A stretch of 52,334 bases of DNA from Firmicutes bacterium UBA5766 (GCA_002418775.1 DIEU01000025.1:1-52334); one strand, 5' to 3'. Numbered from the stretch's first letter, positions 1 to 8,344 are shown. Program-made: numbers and translations. The notes: generated by a model not told the origin, from the letters alone.

Positions 1-271
1 TGCTGGTGGTTTTTGTTCCTGTGGGTATAAGCAGCTTTTGTCCGGGATGAATGAGGTCGCTTTTTAAACTGTTGGCGCTCTGTATGCTTTTAACTGAGAC
101 GCTAAAGTGGCGGCTGATCCAATCCAGAGAGTCCCCTTCTTCTACCACGTATGTTGTTGCGTTCGCGGTCAGAGCAAACGAGCTGATTAAAAAAAACACC
201 ATAAAGAAAGTAGTAACGAATTTATGAAATAATTTCTTTCCGCAAGGTTTGGCGTTACTACTACGTCTCAT
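1..271 (-). CDS. LysM-domain secreted protein, 3' end outside window (partial)
   Basis: The first 90 residues are visible; the gene runs off the left edge. ATG at 271-269 is preceded by GGAGGTTG, a good ribosome binding site. The N-terminus has basic residues (MRRSSNAKPCGKKLF), then a hydrophobic stretch ending in an alanine-rich cleavage site (FALTANA), so it is a signal peptide and the protein is exported. From about residue 41 a LysM repeat follows (YVVEEGDSLDWISRHF, then an N-S-L-K segment and HPGQKLLIPTG), which binds the glycan backbone of peptidoglycan. The catalytic or other C-terminal part is not in the window, so whether it is a hydrolase, a spore cortex enzyme or only a binding protein cannot be told. 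Confidence 0.85.
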   Translation of the reverse strand, partial: MRRSSNAKPCGKKLFHKFVTTFFMVFFLISSFALTANATTYVVEEGDSLDWISRHFSVSVKSIQSANSLKSDLIHPGQKLLIPTGTKTTS

Positions 272-440
272 CTAGCAACCTCCGAAATGGATATTTCTTA
301 CTACCAACTTTATGCAAGTAATCAAGTTTTTCGACACTGTTTCCTGAAATTCCTTCTTTTTATCTAAAAATGTTTTTGCAGGAATAAAAGCGAAGAGACA
401 AAATACCACAAATACAAAGAAACGTCCCTTGTATTTGGAC

Positions 441-480
441 AAAAAAATAAACCTGACGGAATCATAAAATTCCGTCAGGC
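441..480 (-). terminator. Rho-independent terminator of the dnaD-dnaI operon
   Basis: An 11-bp perfect stem (CCTGACGGAAT / ATTCCGTCAGG, loop of 6) lies just past the stop of the minus-strand dnaI-like gene. It is followed on that strand by a T-rich run (complement of 441-450). Confidence 0.85.
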
Positions 481-493
481 AAATATTCTTTAA

Positions 494-1219
494 TTATTTT
501 TGATTCTTTTTACGTTTGGCAATCCTGATATCAACGATGACCATCAGTCTGTACGGACGGCACATCTGATAAATACGGGAAGTTGTCCTTTCTCCCAGGA
601 ACTCATCGAGGTCTTCAAGGTTGATATTGGTGGTGATTATTGTCGGCAGGCAGTAATTCAGCCGGTGATTAAGAATAGAATAAAGCTTGTTACGGACCCA
701 TTCTGTGTAATTATGAGAACCAAGGTCATCCAAGATAAGGAGGGGGACCTGCTTGGCAGTATCCAGGAGGTCTTGTTCTGTAAGGTCTGATCCGGAGTTT
801 TGTTTATAAGTGGATCGGATGTGATCAAGGAGATCGGGCACAATTACAAATAGAACCAGAAATCCTTTTGCCAGCAAAGCATTAGCAATACAGCAGGCTA
901 AAAAAGTTTTTCCGCTTCCGACCGGCCCGGAAATAAATAAACCGTCACAATGGCTGTTTTTTTCAATTTCAGCGACAAAATCTAAAGCGGCCTGGTATGC
1001 TTGTTTGGCGGTATCGAAACAAGTAGAGCCTTTAACTGATTCTTTTGTTTGATAATAACTAAAATCGAAGTTATCGAAAGTACAGTCGTATAGAAATTTA
1101 GGCAGGCCCGATTCCTTGATGCGCCTTAACAGAGCCCTTTGAGGACCGCAAGTGCATGGTATAGCAATGTCGTTGCTGACTATTACGCCCCGATCATGAC
1201 AAATCTTACAGAACTCCAA
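494..1219 (-). CDS. dnaI: DnaC/DnaI-like replicative helicase loader ATPase
   Basis: A 241-residue AAA+ ATPase of the IstB/DnaC/DnaI type. By family it loads the replicative DNA helicase onto origin or fork DNA in the cytoplasm. Visible motifs are Walker A GPVGSGKT (residues 98-105), Walker B LLILDDLG and a sensor-1-like ITTN segment. The N-terminus carries four cysteines (C4, C7, C22, C24) that could form the zinc-binding site seen in DnaI N-domains. It lies 23 bp downstream of a DnaD-domain gene on the same strand and is closed by a terminator, so the two form a primosome operon. An IstB transposition helper is the alternative, but no istA or IS ends are present. The gene symbol is by analogy. 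Confidence 0.85.
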   Translation of the reverse strand: MEFCKICHDRGVIVSNDIAIPCTCGPQRALLRRIKESGLPKFLYDCTFDNFDFSYYQTKESVKGSTCFDTAKQAYQAALDFVAEIEKNSHCDGLFISGPVGSGKTFLACCIANALLAKGFLVLFVIVPDLLDHIRSTYKQNSGSDLTEQDLLDTAKQVPLLILDDLGSHNYTEWVRNKLYSILNHRLNYCLPTIITTNINLEDLDEFLGERTTSRIYQMCRPYRLMVIVDIRIAKRKKNQK

Positions 1220-1242
1220 ACGGCCTGCTTCCTTTCCCGCAA

Positions 1243-2055
1243 TTAATTCATGTACAAAGTTTTAATAATTGCTTTCTTTTGTTCGTCTGTATCCCCTTTT
1301 TTATTACTGTCTCTAGAGGTGGGAAGGGGATTTCTGGCCCGTTTGTTCTGAAAGCGTCGTTCGTATTCTTCGATTGCTTCGACAGTGCGAAGATTATTCT
1401 TACTCCATTGTAAAAGGATCGTATCAATATATTTAAAATTATGTTTCCCCAGTAAAACTGCTCTGCGCAAGGCGTTGAGGACAATGTAATAATCAACTTC
1501 CTCCAGCCAGCGCTTGATTTGTTCAGTTTCCATTGGCGATAATGGTCTTCCGAATTCCTGTTCGAAGTTTCTTGCCAGGTTTGTGAAGTTATTGTTTGAT
1601 ATCTGCTTGCTGTTGGATTGCTCTTCAAGTAAGAGACGGGTTTTTTCTATTTCTTTTACTTTCATACAGGCCCAGACCTCGGAAAGTTTTTCAAATAGCG
1701 GTTCAAAATCATATCCGCTTAAAATGCAGCTCTGGGATTCATCATAGTATTGGGTGACAGTAAGGATTTCTTTATCCAGCAGACTGGCCAGGTCGCGTTT
1801 TACACGGGTGATTCCACCACCCAAGTATTCAGCCAGCAGTTCAGGGGCAGGGTAAAGAACTTTTTCTTCCATGCGCAAACGCAGAATCTGCAGGATCAGC
1901 ATCATCTCTTCATCTGTTATGCCCATTCCGGTGTAGTACTTCAGAAGCAGGTTCGGTATATTGGTTACTCCCTGCAGTATTAAATCAGTACCAAAAGTTG
2001 CAGTAATATTACCGCCCCGGTATTTTTTTAAAGTTTTTCTACTTCCAACGGTCAT
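1243..2055 (-). CDS. DnaD-domain primosome protein
   Basis: 270 residues. The N-terminal two thirds look like a winged-helix DNA-binding region (about residues 40-120, with a segment LAEYLGGGITRVKRDLASLLDKEIL that reads as a recognition helix region). The C-terminal part, about residues 160-235, is a DnaD/DnaB2 domain ending in the typical FKYIDTILLQWSKNNLRT pattern (Y-I-x3-L-x2-W). Such proteins bind and remodel DNA and recruit the helicase loader during replication initiation in Firmicutes. The next gene downstream is the helicase loader, which supports this role. The C-terminal tail is charged and probably disordered. Whether it is the DnaD or the DnaB orthologue cannot be decided here, so no symbol is given. 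Confidence 0.85.
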   Translation of the reverse strand: MTVGSRKTLKKYRGGNITATFGTDLILQGVTNIPNLLLKYYTGMGITDEEMMLILQILRLRMEEKVLYPAPELLAEYLGGGITRVKRDLASLLDKEILTVTQYYDESQSCILSGYDFEPLFEKLSEVWACMKVKEIEKTRLLLEEQSNSKQISNNNFTNLARNFEQEFGRPLSPMETEQIKRWLEEVDYYIVLNALRRAVLLGKHNFKYIDTILLQWSKNNLRTVEAIEEYERRFQNKRARNPLPTSRDSNKKGDTDEQKKAIIKTLYMN

Positions 2056-2076
2056 TTAGTACCTCCCCCCGTAGAT

Positions 2077-2105
2077 ATTTTATGTTAGGCAGGGTAATTT
2101 GTCCA
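2077..2105 (-). promoter_or_regulatory. Sigma-A promoter of the dnaD-dnaI operon
   Basis: On the minus strand TGGACA, a 17-bp spacer and TAAAAT are read toward the DnaD-domain gene, whose ATG is at 2055. The predicted leader is very short (about 15 nt) and would hold little more than the GGGGGGAGGT ribosome binding site. Confidence 0.5.
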
Positions 2106-2198
2106 GGCAAGAAAAAGCCTTCTAATCGGGGTTTTAGTCTGCGTGAATGCAAAATATAAAAATATTTAGCGAATATTGTTTAAAGAAAAATTATTTTT

Positions 2199-2263
2199 TT
2201 TACACACTTCTTTAAGTTAGGTGTAAAGAATTCATATTCATAAGGACGATAAAAGTGTATACT
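2199..2263 (+). promoter_or_regulatory. Upstream region of gap: dyad operator candidate and -10 box
   Basis: A nested dyad, TTTACAC-ACTT-CTTT-AAGT-TAG-GTGTAAA, occupies 2199-2227. A TATACT -10-like box is at 2258-2263, but no good -35 is seen 16-18 bp upstream of it, as expected for an activator-dependent promoter or one of another sigma class. Nothing else is recognised in 2056-2340. Confidence 0.35.
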
Positions 2264-2340
2264 AGGATTACTGTGATGGGGATTGGGGAACAATAAAAAA
2301 GCTGTTCTTGCAGTAGTTTTTTTAAACGGGGAGAGTGTCA

Positions 2341-3348
2341 ATGACTGTTAAAATAGGGATAAACGGGTTTGGCCGGATAGGACGCAGTATTTTTCGGGCT
2401 GCTTTAAATCTGCCGGAACTGGAGATAATTGTTATCAATGATCTGACTGATGCATGCACACTGGGGCATTTATTGAAATATGATTCCGTACACGGTGAGC
2501 TTCCTTACGATGTGGATGCGGAAGACGGGTTGATTCAAGTACAGGGCAAGAGAATAACAGTAATTTCAGGAAGAGAACTTCGTCAATTGCCATGGCGGGA
2601 AAAAGGTGTGGATTTTGTAATTGAATCAACCGGGCTTTTTACGGACGGAAAGTCGGCCAGCATCCATATTGGCCAGGGTGCAAAAAAGGTATTAATCACC
2701 GCCCCTGCCAGGAACGAGGATATAACAATTGTAATGGGGGTAAATCAGGAAAAATATGACCCGGCCATACATAACGTTATTTCCTGCGCTTCCTGCACGA
2801 CTAACTGCCTGGCTCCCGTAATCAAGGTGCTGCATAAGGAATTCGGCATCATACGGGGCTTGGTGACTACCGTACACTCCCTGACAAATGATCAGCAGCT
2901 TCTAGACTTTCCCCATAAGGATTTGCGAAGAGCAAGGGCTGCCATGATGTCGATTATACCCACTACAACAGGCGCCGCAAAGGCAGTCGCTAAGGTGTTA
3001 CCGGAACTTGAGGGAAGGATAGACGGGATGGCCATGCGTGTTCCCACTCCCAATGTTTCCGTGGTTGACCTGGTTGCTGACCTGAGCAGGCCTGTCGACA
3101 GGGAGGAAGTTAATGCCGCTCTTAAACGGGCGGCGGAAGGGGAACTTAAAAATATACTTGGTTACAGTGATCTTCCGCTGGTATCACGGGATTTTAACGG
3201 CAAACCTTTTTCTTCAATAATAGATGCTTTGTCAACCATGGTTGTAGACGGATCCATGGTAAAAGTATTGTCCTGGTATGACAATGAATGGGGTTATTCA
3301 AACAGGGTAATTGACACAATCATATATATGGATCAACAGGGATTCTAG
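2341..3348 (+). CDS. gap: Glyceraldehyde-3-phosphate dehydrogenase, type I
   Basis: 335 residues. It oxidises glyceraldehyde-3-phosphate to 1,3-bisphosphoglycerate with NAD(P) and phosphate, in glycolysis or, in reverse, gluconeogenesis. The N-terminal Rossmann motif is KIGINGFGRIGR. The catalytic cysteine is in SCASCTTNCLAP, with the general-base histidine region TVHSLTNDQQ and the conserved tail SWYDNEWGYSNRV. A GTG two codons upstream is possible, but ATG at 2341 lies 7 nt after GGGGAG and is preferred. The gene stands alone: pgk, tpi and the regulator cggR, which often accompany gap in Firmicutes, are not adjacent. It may therefore be a second gap copy. Confidence 0.95.
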   Translation: MTVKIGINGFGRIGRSIFRAALNLPELEIIVINDLTDACTLGHLLKYDSVHGELPYDVDAEDGLIQVQGKRITVISGRELRQLPWREKGVDFVIESTGLFTDGKSASIHIGQGAKKVLITAPARNEDITIVMGVNQEKYDPAIHNVISCASCTTNCLAPVIKVLHKEFGIIRGLVTTVHSLTNDQQLLDFPHKDLRRARAAMMSIIPTTTGAAKAVAKVLPELEGRIDGMAMRVPTPNVSVVDLVADLSRPVDREEVNAALKRAAEGELKNILGYSDLPLVSRDFNGKPFSSIIDALSTMVVDGSMVKVLSWYDNEWGYSNRVIDTIIYMDQQGF

Positions 3349-3509
3349 GGAATAGTTCGGACAAATATTTCATTTGTGAAAATTTCGACATATAGAAAAT
3401 GCCATTAAGCCGTTATTTTTGGCTGTTAAAGAATTTTAAGTTTTTTTAATTACATAAATAATGTAACATAAAATTACAATAAGAATAATAAGACAGGAGA
3501 TGAAGGGTA

Positions 3510-3719
3510 ATGAATTTTTACGAAACATTTAGCTATCTGAGGGGTGAAGGAATCAAAACCCTGCCTGTGCCGGGCACTAACAAGTATTTTATTTCTTTCA
3601 GGGATGGAGAGTCAGTTTATGTAAAGGAAAAAATATTAATCAGCCTCGCTAAATCTGCAATCGAAGACCCCCGCAGCATAATACCCGCCTTAAAAAGACT
3701 ACAAGCACCCCATGTGTAA
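3510..3719 (+). CDS. Small protein of unknown function (69 aa)
   Basis: I do not recognise this protein. It starts at ATG 3510 after a good AGGAGATGAAGG site and ends inside a terminator hairpin, so it is very probably a real, separately ended gene. No transmembrane segment, signal peptide or cysteine motif is visible. The sequence is mixed and moderately basic (for example GTNKYFISFRDGESVYVKEK), suggesting a small folded beta/alpha cytoplasmic protein. It may be co-transcribed with gap, 161 bp upstream. Confidence 0.7.
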   Translation: MNFYETFSYLRGEGIKTLPVPGTNKYFISFRDGESVYVKEKILISLAKSAIEDPRSIIPALKRLQAPHV

Positions 3720-3740
3720 AGTTGGGTGCTTGTTTCTTTC
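3702..3740 (+). terminator. Rho-independent terminator after the 69-aa gene
   Basis: A 9-bp perfect stem CAAGCACCC / GGGTGCTTG is followed by TTTCTTTC. The stop codon of the 69-codon gene lies in the loop. Confidence 0.85.
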
Positions 3741-3802
3741 TGAACCCGTTTTTCACTTCTTAAATTTCCAAGACTTCATGGTTATTTGAAGATTATTTTT
3801 AA

Positions 3803-4600
3803 CTAATAGGTAAAAGTAAAGCTGTCAAGCTCTACACTGACGGGCCGCGACTGCAGAAAACCGTTGGGAACCCAGGACTCAAAAAAGTAAAGCGCTCCCT
3901 GTGTCGGATCATTTCCGTTTAACGCATCCTGGGCTGCTATCATCGATGTGGGGCTGGGATTTACATTAATCCAACCGTTTAGAACAGGTTCAAACTGATA
4001 GGCCCCTCCTTCGTCGACCTGATAAACAACACCAGGGATAGTTGTGGGGAAGTAACCGCTCAGTATCCGGTTTAGCACTACAGCCCCGACGGCAACCTTG
4101 GTCAGATAAGACTCTGAGTCAGCCTCGGCAGTGATCAGGCGGGCTAAAAGCTCGAAGTCCGATCTCGTATAGGGGACTTTTCCTTCATAAAAACCCGACC
4201 TGCTGACCTGTGGGCTGACGGTTTGCTGTAAACCCGGTATATACAGCGTTTGTCCGGCATAGATATACTCTGAAGACAACCCGTTGTATGACATGATTTG
4301 TGAATAGTCTAAACCGAATTTTTGGCCGATCTGATAAAGGGTATCTCCGGGAAGAACGCAATACGCTGCATAGCTTTGGCTCTGATCCGGAATGTATAAG
4401 CTTTCTCCTGGATATATGAAATCGTTACTTAGGTTATTGGATGACATGATGTTTTCCACGGAAGATCCATATTGCTGGCTTATCGAATAAAGTGTTTCTC
4501 CCTGGCTGACTGTGTGAACAGCTGCAGAGGAAATTGCGGGGAAAGAAAGAAATAAAGCTGCCGCCGCAACGCCTGATAATAATAATTGGCGCAAATTCAT
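3803..4600 (-). CDS. LysM-LysM-SleB-like cell wall hydrolase, secreted
   Basis: 265 residues from ATG 4600, which follows AAGGAGGG by 5 nt. A longer GTG-initiated frame reaching 4675 overlaps its own Shine-Dalgarno and would bury the signal peptide, so it is rejected. Order: signal peptide (MNLRQLLLSGVAAAALFLSF ending ISSAA); LysM 1 (HTVSQGETLYSISQQYG...YPGESLYIP); LysM 2 (YCVLPGDTLYQIGQKFG...YAGQTLYIP); then a Hydrolase_2/SleB-type catalytic domain (ELLARLITAEADSESYLTKV, VGAVVLNRI, and a QF-P core at YQFEPVLNG). The putative catalytic glutamate is in ITAEA. By family it cuts spore cortex or vegetative peptidoglycan during germination or sporulation. It fits a sporulating organism, and spoIVA lies nearby. 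Confidence 0.9.
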   Translation of the reverse strand: MNLRQLLLSGVAAAALFLSFPAISSAAVHTVSQGETLYSISQQYGSSVENIMSSNNLSNDFIYPGESLYIPDQSQSYAAYCVLPGDTLYQIGQKFGLDYSQIMSYNGLSSEYIYAGQTLYIPGLQQTVSPQVSRSGFYEGKVPYTRSDFELLARLITAEADSESYLTKVAVGAVVLNRILSGYFPTTIPGVVYQVDEGGAYQFEPVLNGWINVNPSPTSMIAAQDALNGNDPTQGALYFFESWVPNGFLQSRPVSVELDSFTFTY

Positions 4601-4769
4601 ATGTGCCCTCCTTCTGGCCTCCGGGGTTAGCTGACGGGTTAGGAAAGAGGGTTCCCTACCTGAGATGACGGACACCTCCTATACAAATCAGGATTCACCC
4701 CTGTTATTTTTATTTCCCCCGTATCCTTTTTGTGAAATTCGGCCATGTTTGTCTTGTTAAAACGCTATA

Positions 4770-4799
4770 ATTATACACTCGTGCCTTTTACAGATCCAA
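4770..4799 (-). promoter_or_regulatory. Promoter of the LysM/SleB-like hydrolase
   Basis: On the minus strand TTGGAT, an 18-bp spacer and a perfect TATAAT point toward the gene starting at 4600. This suggests sigma-A expression rather than, or in addition to, a sporulation sigma factor. The rest of 4601-4974 holds a 24-bp palindrome and a terminator, and no gene. Confidence 0.55.
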
Positions 4800-4869
4800 G
4801 TGGTAATTAATTCCAGTAAGAATTCATGCATATTATTTTAAATAAAAGCTAATCATAATGTCAGGGTAA

Positions 4870-4893
4870 GTAATGGTCTATATAGATCATTAC
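4870..4893. repeat. 24-bp near-perfect palindrome
   Basis: GTAATGGTCTA/TATAGATCATTAC reads the same on both strands except for one mismatched pair. It lies between the thrB terminator and the promoter of the hydrolase, upstream of that promoter, so it could be an operator. No family is recognised. Confidence 0.45.
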
Positions 4894-4907
4894 GAAACCT
4901 AACATAT

Positions 4908-4937
4908 AGGAACCCTTCCCAATTGGGAAGGGTTCCT
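4908..4937 (-). terminator. Terminator of the hom-thrC-thrB operon
   Basis: A 13-bp perfect stem AGGAACCCTTCCC / GGGAAGGGTTCCT with an AATT loop lies 37 bp past the thrB stop. The T tract is weak on both strands, but the stem is very stable. Confidence 0.75.
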
Positions 4938-4974
4938 TCTTGACGTTCTTATATACTTATATAGTGTTTTAATA

Positions 4975-5880
4975 TTATTTTAATTCTAAAGTTGTTGCGC
5001 CGATTGGTCCAGGTTCAAGTATTAAGGAACGGGAGTGAACACCGTTTTGTTTAAACGTGTCTCTCATTGCCTGGGCTATTGATTCAAAATTACTGTCAGC
5101 AAGGGCCAACAGGCTTGGACCTGCTCCACTAATACATACTCCTCTGGCGCCGGCAAGCCTTGCCGCGGCAAGAACTTTTTTCAAACCGGGAACCAGGTTG
5201 GAACGATATGGCTGGTGTATACGGTCTTCCATTGCAGTGGAGAGCATACTAAAGTCACCCTGCGACAACGCGGTTAAGAGCAAAGCCAGACGGCCCAGGT
5301 TGAAGACGGTGTCCTGCAGGCTTACCTGCTGGGGGAGCACTTCCCTGGCTCTTTTTGTCATCACAAAGAAATCAGGAATAGCCATAATTGCTTTTAAGCC
5401 AGGCGGCGGGTTGATTTTCATATACTTGATATCCCCGTCTACTAAGGGCACTGAAACAACGATACCGCCCAATAAGGCGGGAGCAACGTTATCAGGATGT
5501 CCTTCCAGGGCTGTAGCCAGGGCAAGAATTTCTTTACTGGAGAGATTTCCGCCAACCAGAGTATTTGCTGCAATGAGACCGCCTATAATTGCCGCTGCGC
5601 TGCTTCCTAAGCCCCGCGCGATCGGAATATTATTGGTCAGTTTTATCTTTAGGCCTTCCGGTACTTTTCCAGCCTGTTCAAAAAGCCGCATTGCAGCCTG
5701 GTAGACAATATTCTTTTCATTGCGGGCTATATCCCGGCTGCCTTCCCCGTGTACTTCGATCTGCAGGCCGGAGTTGATCTGCTGCATCTCAACAATGTTA
5801 TACAACTGCAAGGCCATTCCCAGGCAGTCAAAACCAGGACCCATGTTGGCCGTAGTTGCCGGAACCTGTACTCGGATCAC
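4975..5880 (-). CDS. thrB: Homoserine kinase
   Basis: 301 residues, GHMP kinase family. It phosphorylates homoserine with ATP for threonine synthesis. Visible motifs are the N-terminal VQVPATTANMGPGFDCLG, the ATP-binding loop PIARGLGSSAAAI and the C-terminal GVCISGAGPSLLA. The GTG start at 5880 lies 6 nt after GGAGG and one base after the thrC stop. A longer TTG frame to 5907 overlaps thrC and has no ribosome binding site. It is the last gene of hom-thrC-thrB and is translationally coupled to thrC by position. Confidence 0.95.
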   Translation of the reverse strand: MIRVQVPATTANMGPGFDCLGMALQLYNIVEMQQINSGLQIEVHGEGSRDIARNEKNIVYQAAMRLFEQAGKVPEGLKIKLTNNIPIARGLGSSAAAIIGGLIAANTLVGGNLSSKEILALATALEGHPDNVAPALLGGIVVSVPLVDGDIKYMKINPPPGLKAIMAIPDFFVMTKRAREVLPQQVSLQDTVFNLGRLALLLTALSQGDFSMLSTAMEDRIHQPYRSNLVPGLKKVLAAARLAGARGVCISGAGPSLLALADSNFESIAQAMRDTFKQNGVHSRSLILEPGPIGATTLELK

Positions 5881-5881
5881 T

Positions 5882-6937
5882 TTATTCCTCCAGGATAATT
5901 TTTTCAACAGCGCTTATTTCTGCAGGAACTTGAAGCGGTTGATTGGAAATGTTGTTAATTGCCGTATTAGGGTCTTTTAATCCATGGCCAGTGAGAACGC
6001 AGACGATTTTATTTTCCGGCTGAAAGAATTTTCCGGCTGCCAGTTTAAGGACCCCGGCCACTGAAGCAGCGGAGGCCGGTTCCACAAACAATCCTTCCAT
6101 TCCGGCAAGCAGTCTGTATGCATGGAGGATTTCCTCATCGGTCACAAAATCAATCAGGCCGCCCGAATTGTTTGCTGCGTCAACAGCTCCCTGCCAGCTG
6201 GCGGGATTGCCGATTCTAATGGCTGTTGCTATAGTTTCCGGTTTTTCTATTACCCTTCCTTTCACTATAGCGGCGGCTCCTTCAGCTTCGAAACCAATCA
6301 TCTTAGGTCTGGAATTTACCTTTCCGCGGCTGGCGTATTCGCAGAAACCTTTCCAATATGCTGTAATGTTACCGGCGTTGCCTACTGGAATAGCCAGGTA
6401 ATCCGGCACCTGTCCAAGCCTGTCGCAGACTTCAAAAGCCGCAGTTTTCTGGCCTTCAATGCGGTATGGATTTACCGAGTTGACTAACGTAATTGGATGC
6501 CTGTCGGTGATATCCCGGACTATTTTTAGAGCCTGGTCGAAATTTCCGTCAACTGCGACTACTTTTGCTCCATAGATCAAGGCTTGAGCCAGTTTTCCAG
6601 CCGCTATTTTCCCTTCCGGGATGAGCACGACACAGCGCAGACCGGCACGGGCGGCGTATGCTGCGGCGGATGCGGAAGTGTTTCCTGTGGAAGCACAGAT
6701 TACAGTACGAGATCCTTCTTCCATTGCCTTGGACACTGCCATGCATATGCCTCTGTCTTTAAAAGAACCGGTTGGGTTTAAACCCTCGAATTTAAAGTAA
6801 ATTTGGGCGCCGGCCAGAGAATCGAGCTTGCGTGCTTTGATTAGAGGTGTGTTTCCTTCGCTTAAAGTGATAATTGGTGTATTTTCCGTTACGGGTAAAA
6901 ATTCGCGGTAGCTTTCAATAACTCCCGGCCAGTACAT
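5882..6937 (-). CDS. thrC: Threonine synthase
   Basis: 351 residues, fold-type II PLP enzyme converting O-phosphohomoserine to threonine. The PLP lysine is in PTGSFKDRG, the phosphate-binding loop is ICASTGNTSASAAAYA, and substrate contacts include the early LSEGNTPLI segment. The length matches the short, Firmicutes-type enzyme. Its ATG follows the TAA of hom with no gap, and its ribosome binding site lies inside the hom coding end (GGAGAAAAAAATTAA), so translation is coupled. Confidence 0.95.
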   Translation of the reverse strand: MYWPGVIESYREFLPVTENTPIITLSEGNTPLIKARKLDSLAGAQIYFKFEGLNPTGSFKDRGICMAVSKAMEEGSRTVICASTGNTSASAAAYAARAGLRCVVLIPEGKIAAGKLAQALIYGAKVVAVDGNFDQALKIVRDITDRHPITLVNSVNPYRIEGQKTAAFEVCDRLGQVPDYLAIPVGNAGNITAYWKGFCEYASRGKVNSRPKMIGFEAEGAAAIVKGRVIEKPETIATAIRIGNPASWQGAVDAANNSGGLIDFVTDEEILHAYRLLAGMEGLFVEPASAASVAGVLKLAAGKFFQPENKIVCVLTGHGLKDPNTAINNISNQPLQVPAEISAVEKIILEE

Positions 6938-8233
6938 TTAATTTTTTTCTCCTTCCACACGAATCACATTACTTATTTCGTCGACTGCGGGTAATTTTTC
7001 AATAACTTTTAAAGCGTCCTGCAGGTTTTGTTCCTTGACTTGGTGAGTGACCATAACAAGCTCGGCCAATTTTTTGTCTGTGTTTTTCTGAATAACTGAG
7101 GCAAGGCTTACTCCTTTGTCCCCAAACGCGTATGCTATCGAGGCAAGGACACCGGGACGGTCCGCCACCAAAAGGCGCAAGTAATATTTACTCTCAACGA
7201 AACCGATTGGTAAAACGGGTTTTTGTTCATAGCATGTACATCCGATGTACCCTGCCACACCATTTAGAAGGTTCCGTGCCGCGTCCATTACATCTGATAC
7301 GACGGCGCTGGCGGTAGGCATTTCACCCGCTCCTCTTCCGTAGAACATTGTTTCGCCTATCGCGTCTCCCTGTATAAAGATAGCGTTAAAAACATCATTG
7401 ACGGCTGAAAGAGGATGTCCTGCGGGGACAAAAGTGGGATGGACCCTTGCTTCTATTCCTTCATCAGTATCTTTGGCAATGCCCAGCAGCTTAATTATAT
7501 AACCGAGTTCCTTTGCGTATAAGATATCACGTTCGTTTATTTTACTAATTCCTTCAATATGAACGTCCTCCAGGCTTACTCTGCTGTTGAAGGCGATAGA
7601 GGCTAGAATGGACAGTTTGTAGGCGGCATCCAGTCCTTCGATGTCCGAGGCTGGGTCCGCTTCCGCATATCCTTTGGCCTGGGCTTCGCTTAAAGAGAGG
7701 GAAAGACTTTTCCCTTCCAGTGTCATTTTAGTCAAGATGTAGTTTGTTGTACCATTAATAATACCCATTATTTTTTGAAGCCGGTTTGCGGCAAGGCATT
7801 GTTTTAAAGGTCTGATAATCGGTATTCCGCCCCCGGCGCTTCCTTCAAAAAGCAGATCGACGTGGTTTTCCTGGGCGGCTTCGAACAATTCCTTTCCATG
7901 AAGGGCAATCATGTTCTTGTTGGCGGTGACCACACATTTCCCTTTTTTTAAAGCTTGTGTAACATACTCCAAAGCTGGGTGGACGCCGCCCATAACTTCA
8001 ATAATTATATCTATTTCCGGGTTATCAATCAGATCAGTATAATTGTCGGTTAAAAGATCCTGGTTAACCGGTATGCCCCTTGGTTTTTTCATGTCGCGCA
8101 CCAGGATGCCGGCTATTTCTAGATTTGTACAGATCTTTTGGCTTATGTTTTCAGCATTTCCGGTAAGAAGGCGGTAAACACCTTTTCCTACAGTGCCCAG
8201 GCCAAGAAGGCCGACTTTGATAACGTTTTCCAT
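6938..8233 (-). CDS. hom: Homoserine dehydrogenase with C-terminal ACT domain
   Basis: 431 residues. It reduces aspartate semialdehyde to homoserine with NAD(P)H, the branch point to threonine and methionine. The N-terminal nucleotide fold is VGLLGLGTVGKGVYRLL. The catalytic region includes GIINGTTNYILTKM and AEADPASDIEGLDAAYKL. The last ~80 residues (YYLRLLVADRPGVLASIAYAFGDKGVSL...) form an ACT domain, the usual site of threonine feedback inhibition. ATG 8233 follows GGGAGGCGG. It is the first gene of hom-thrC-thrB. Confidence 0.96.
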   Translation of the reverse strand: MENVIKVGLLGLGTVGKGVYRLLTGNAENISQKICTNLEIAGILVRDMKKPRGIPVNQDLLTDNYTDLIDNPEIDIIIEVMGGVHPALEYVTQALKKGKCVVTANKNMIALHGKELFEAAQENHVDLLFEGSAGGGIPIIRPLKQCLAANRLQKIMGIINGTTNYILTKMTLEGKSLSLSLSEAQAKGYAEADPASDIEGLDAAYKLSILASIAFNSRVSLEDVHIEGISKINERDILYAKELGYIIKLLGIAKDTDEGIEARVHPTFVPAGHPLSAVNDVFNAIFIQGDAIGETMFYGRGAGEMPTASAVVSDVMDAARNLLNGVAGYIGCTCYEQKPVLPIGFVESKYYLRLLVADRPGVLASIAYAFGDKGVSLASVIQKNTDKKLAELVMVTHQVKEQNLQDALKVIEKLPAVDEISNVIRVEGEKN

Positions 8234-8278
8234 AACTACCGCCTCCCAAATTACTGTAAAGCAAGAGAATCTGGTGTT

Positions 8279-8307
8279 ATTTTATCTCCGCCCCTTAAAA
8301 TAAGCAA
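8279..8307 (-). promoter_or_regulatory. Promoter of hom-thrC-thrB
   Basis: On the minus strand TTGCTT, a 17-bp spacer and TAAAAT lie about 45 bp before hom. The leader is too short (about 35-40 nt) for a T-box or leader-peptide attenuator, so control of this operon is probably by a repressor or at the enzyme level. Confidence 0.55.
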
Positions 8308-8311
8308 TAAT

Positions 8312-8344
8312 TTTTAAAAAAAAAGCCGGTCTGTGACCGGCTTT
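8312..8344 (-). terminator. Terminator of spoIVA
   Basis: A 9-bp stem AAAGCCGGT / ACCGGCTTT with a 5-nt loop is followed on the minus strand by a run of T. It touches the spoIVA stop codon. Confidence 0.9.

Noticed and set aside
494..1219. IstB transposase helper of an IS21-type element
   Set aside because: No istA gene or terminal inverted repeats; the DnaD-domain gene and a shared terminator point to replication.
5057..5704. 215-codon plus-strand frame opposite thrB
   Set aside because: It is a shadow of the homoserine kinase gene, without start signals or a recognisable protein.
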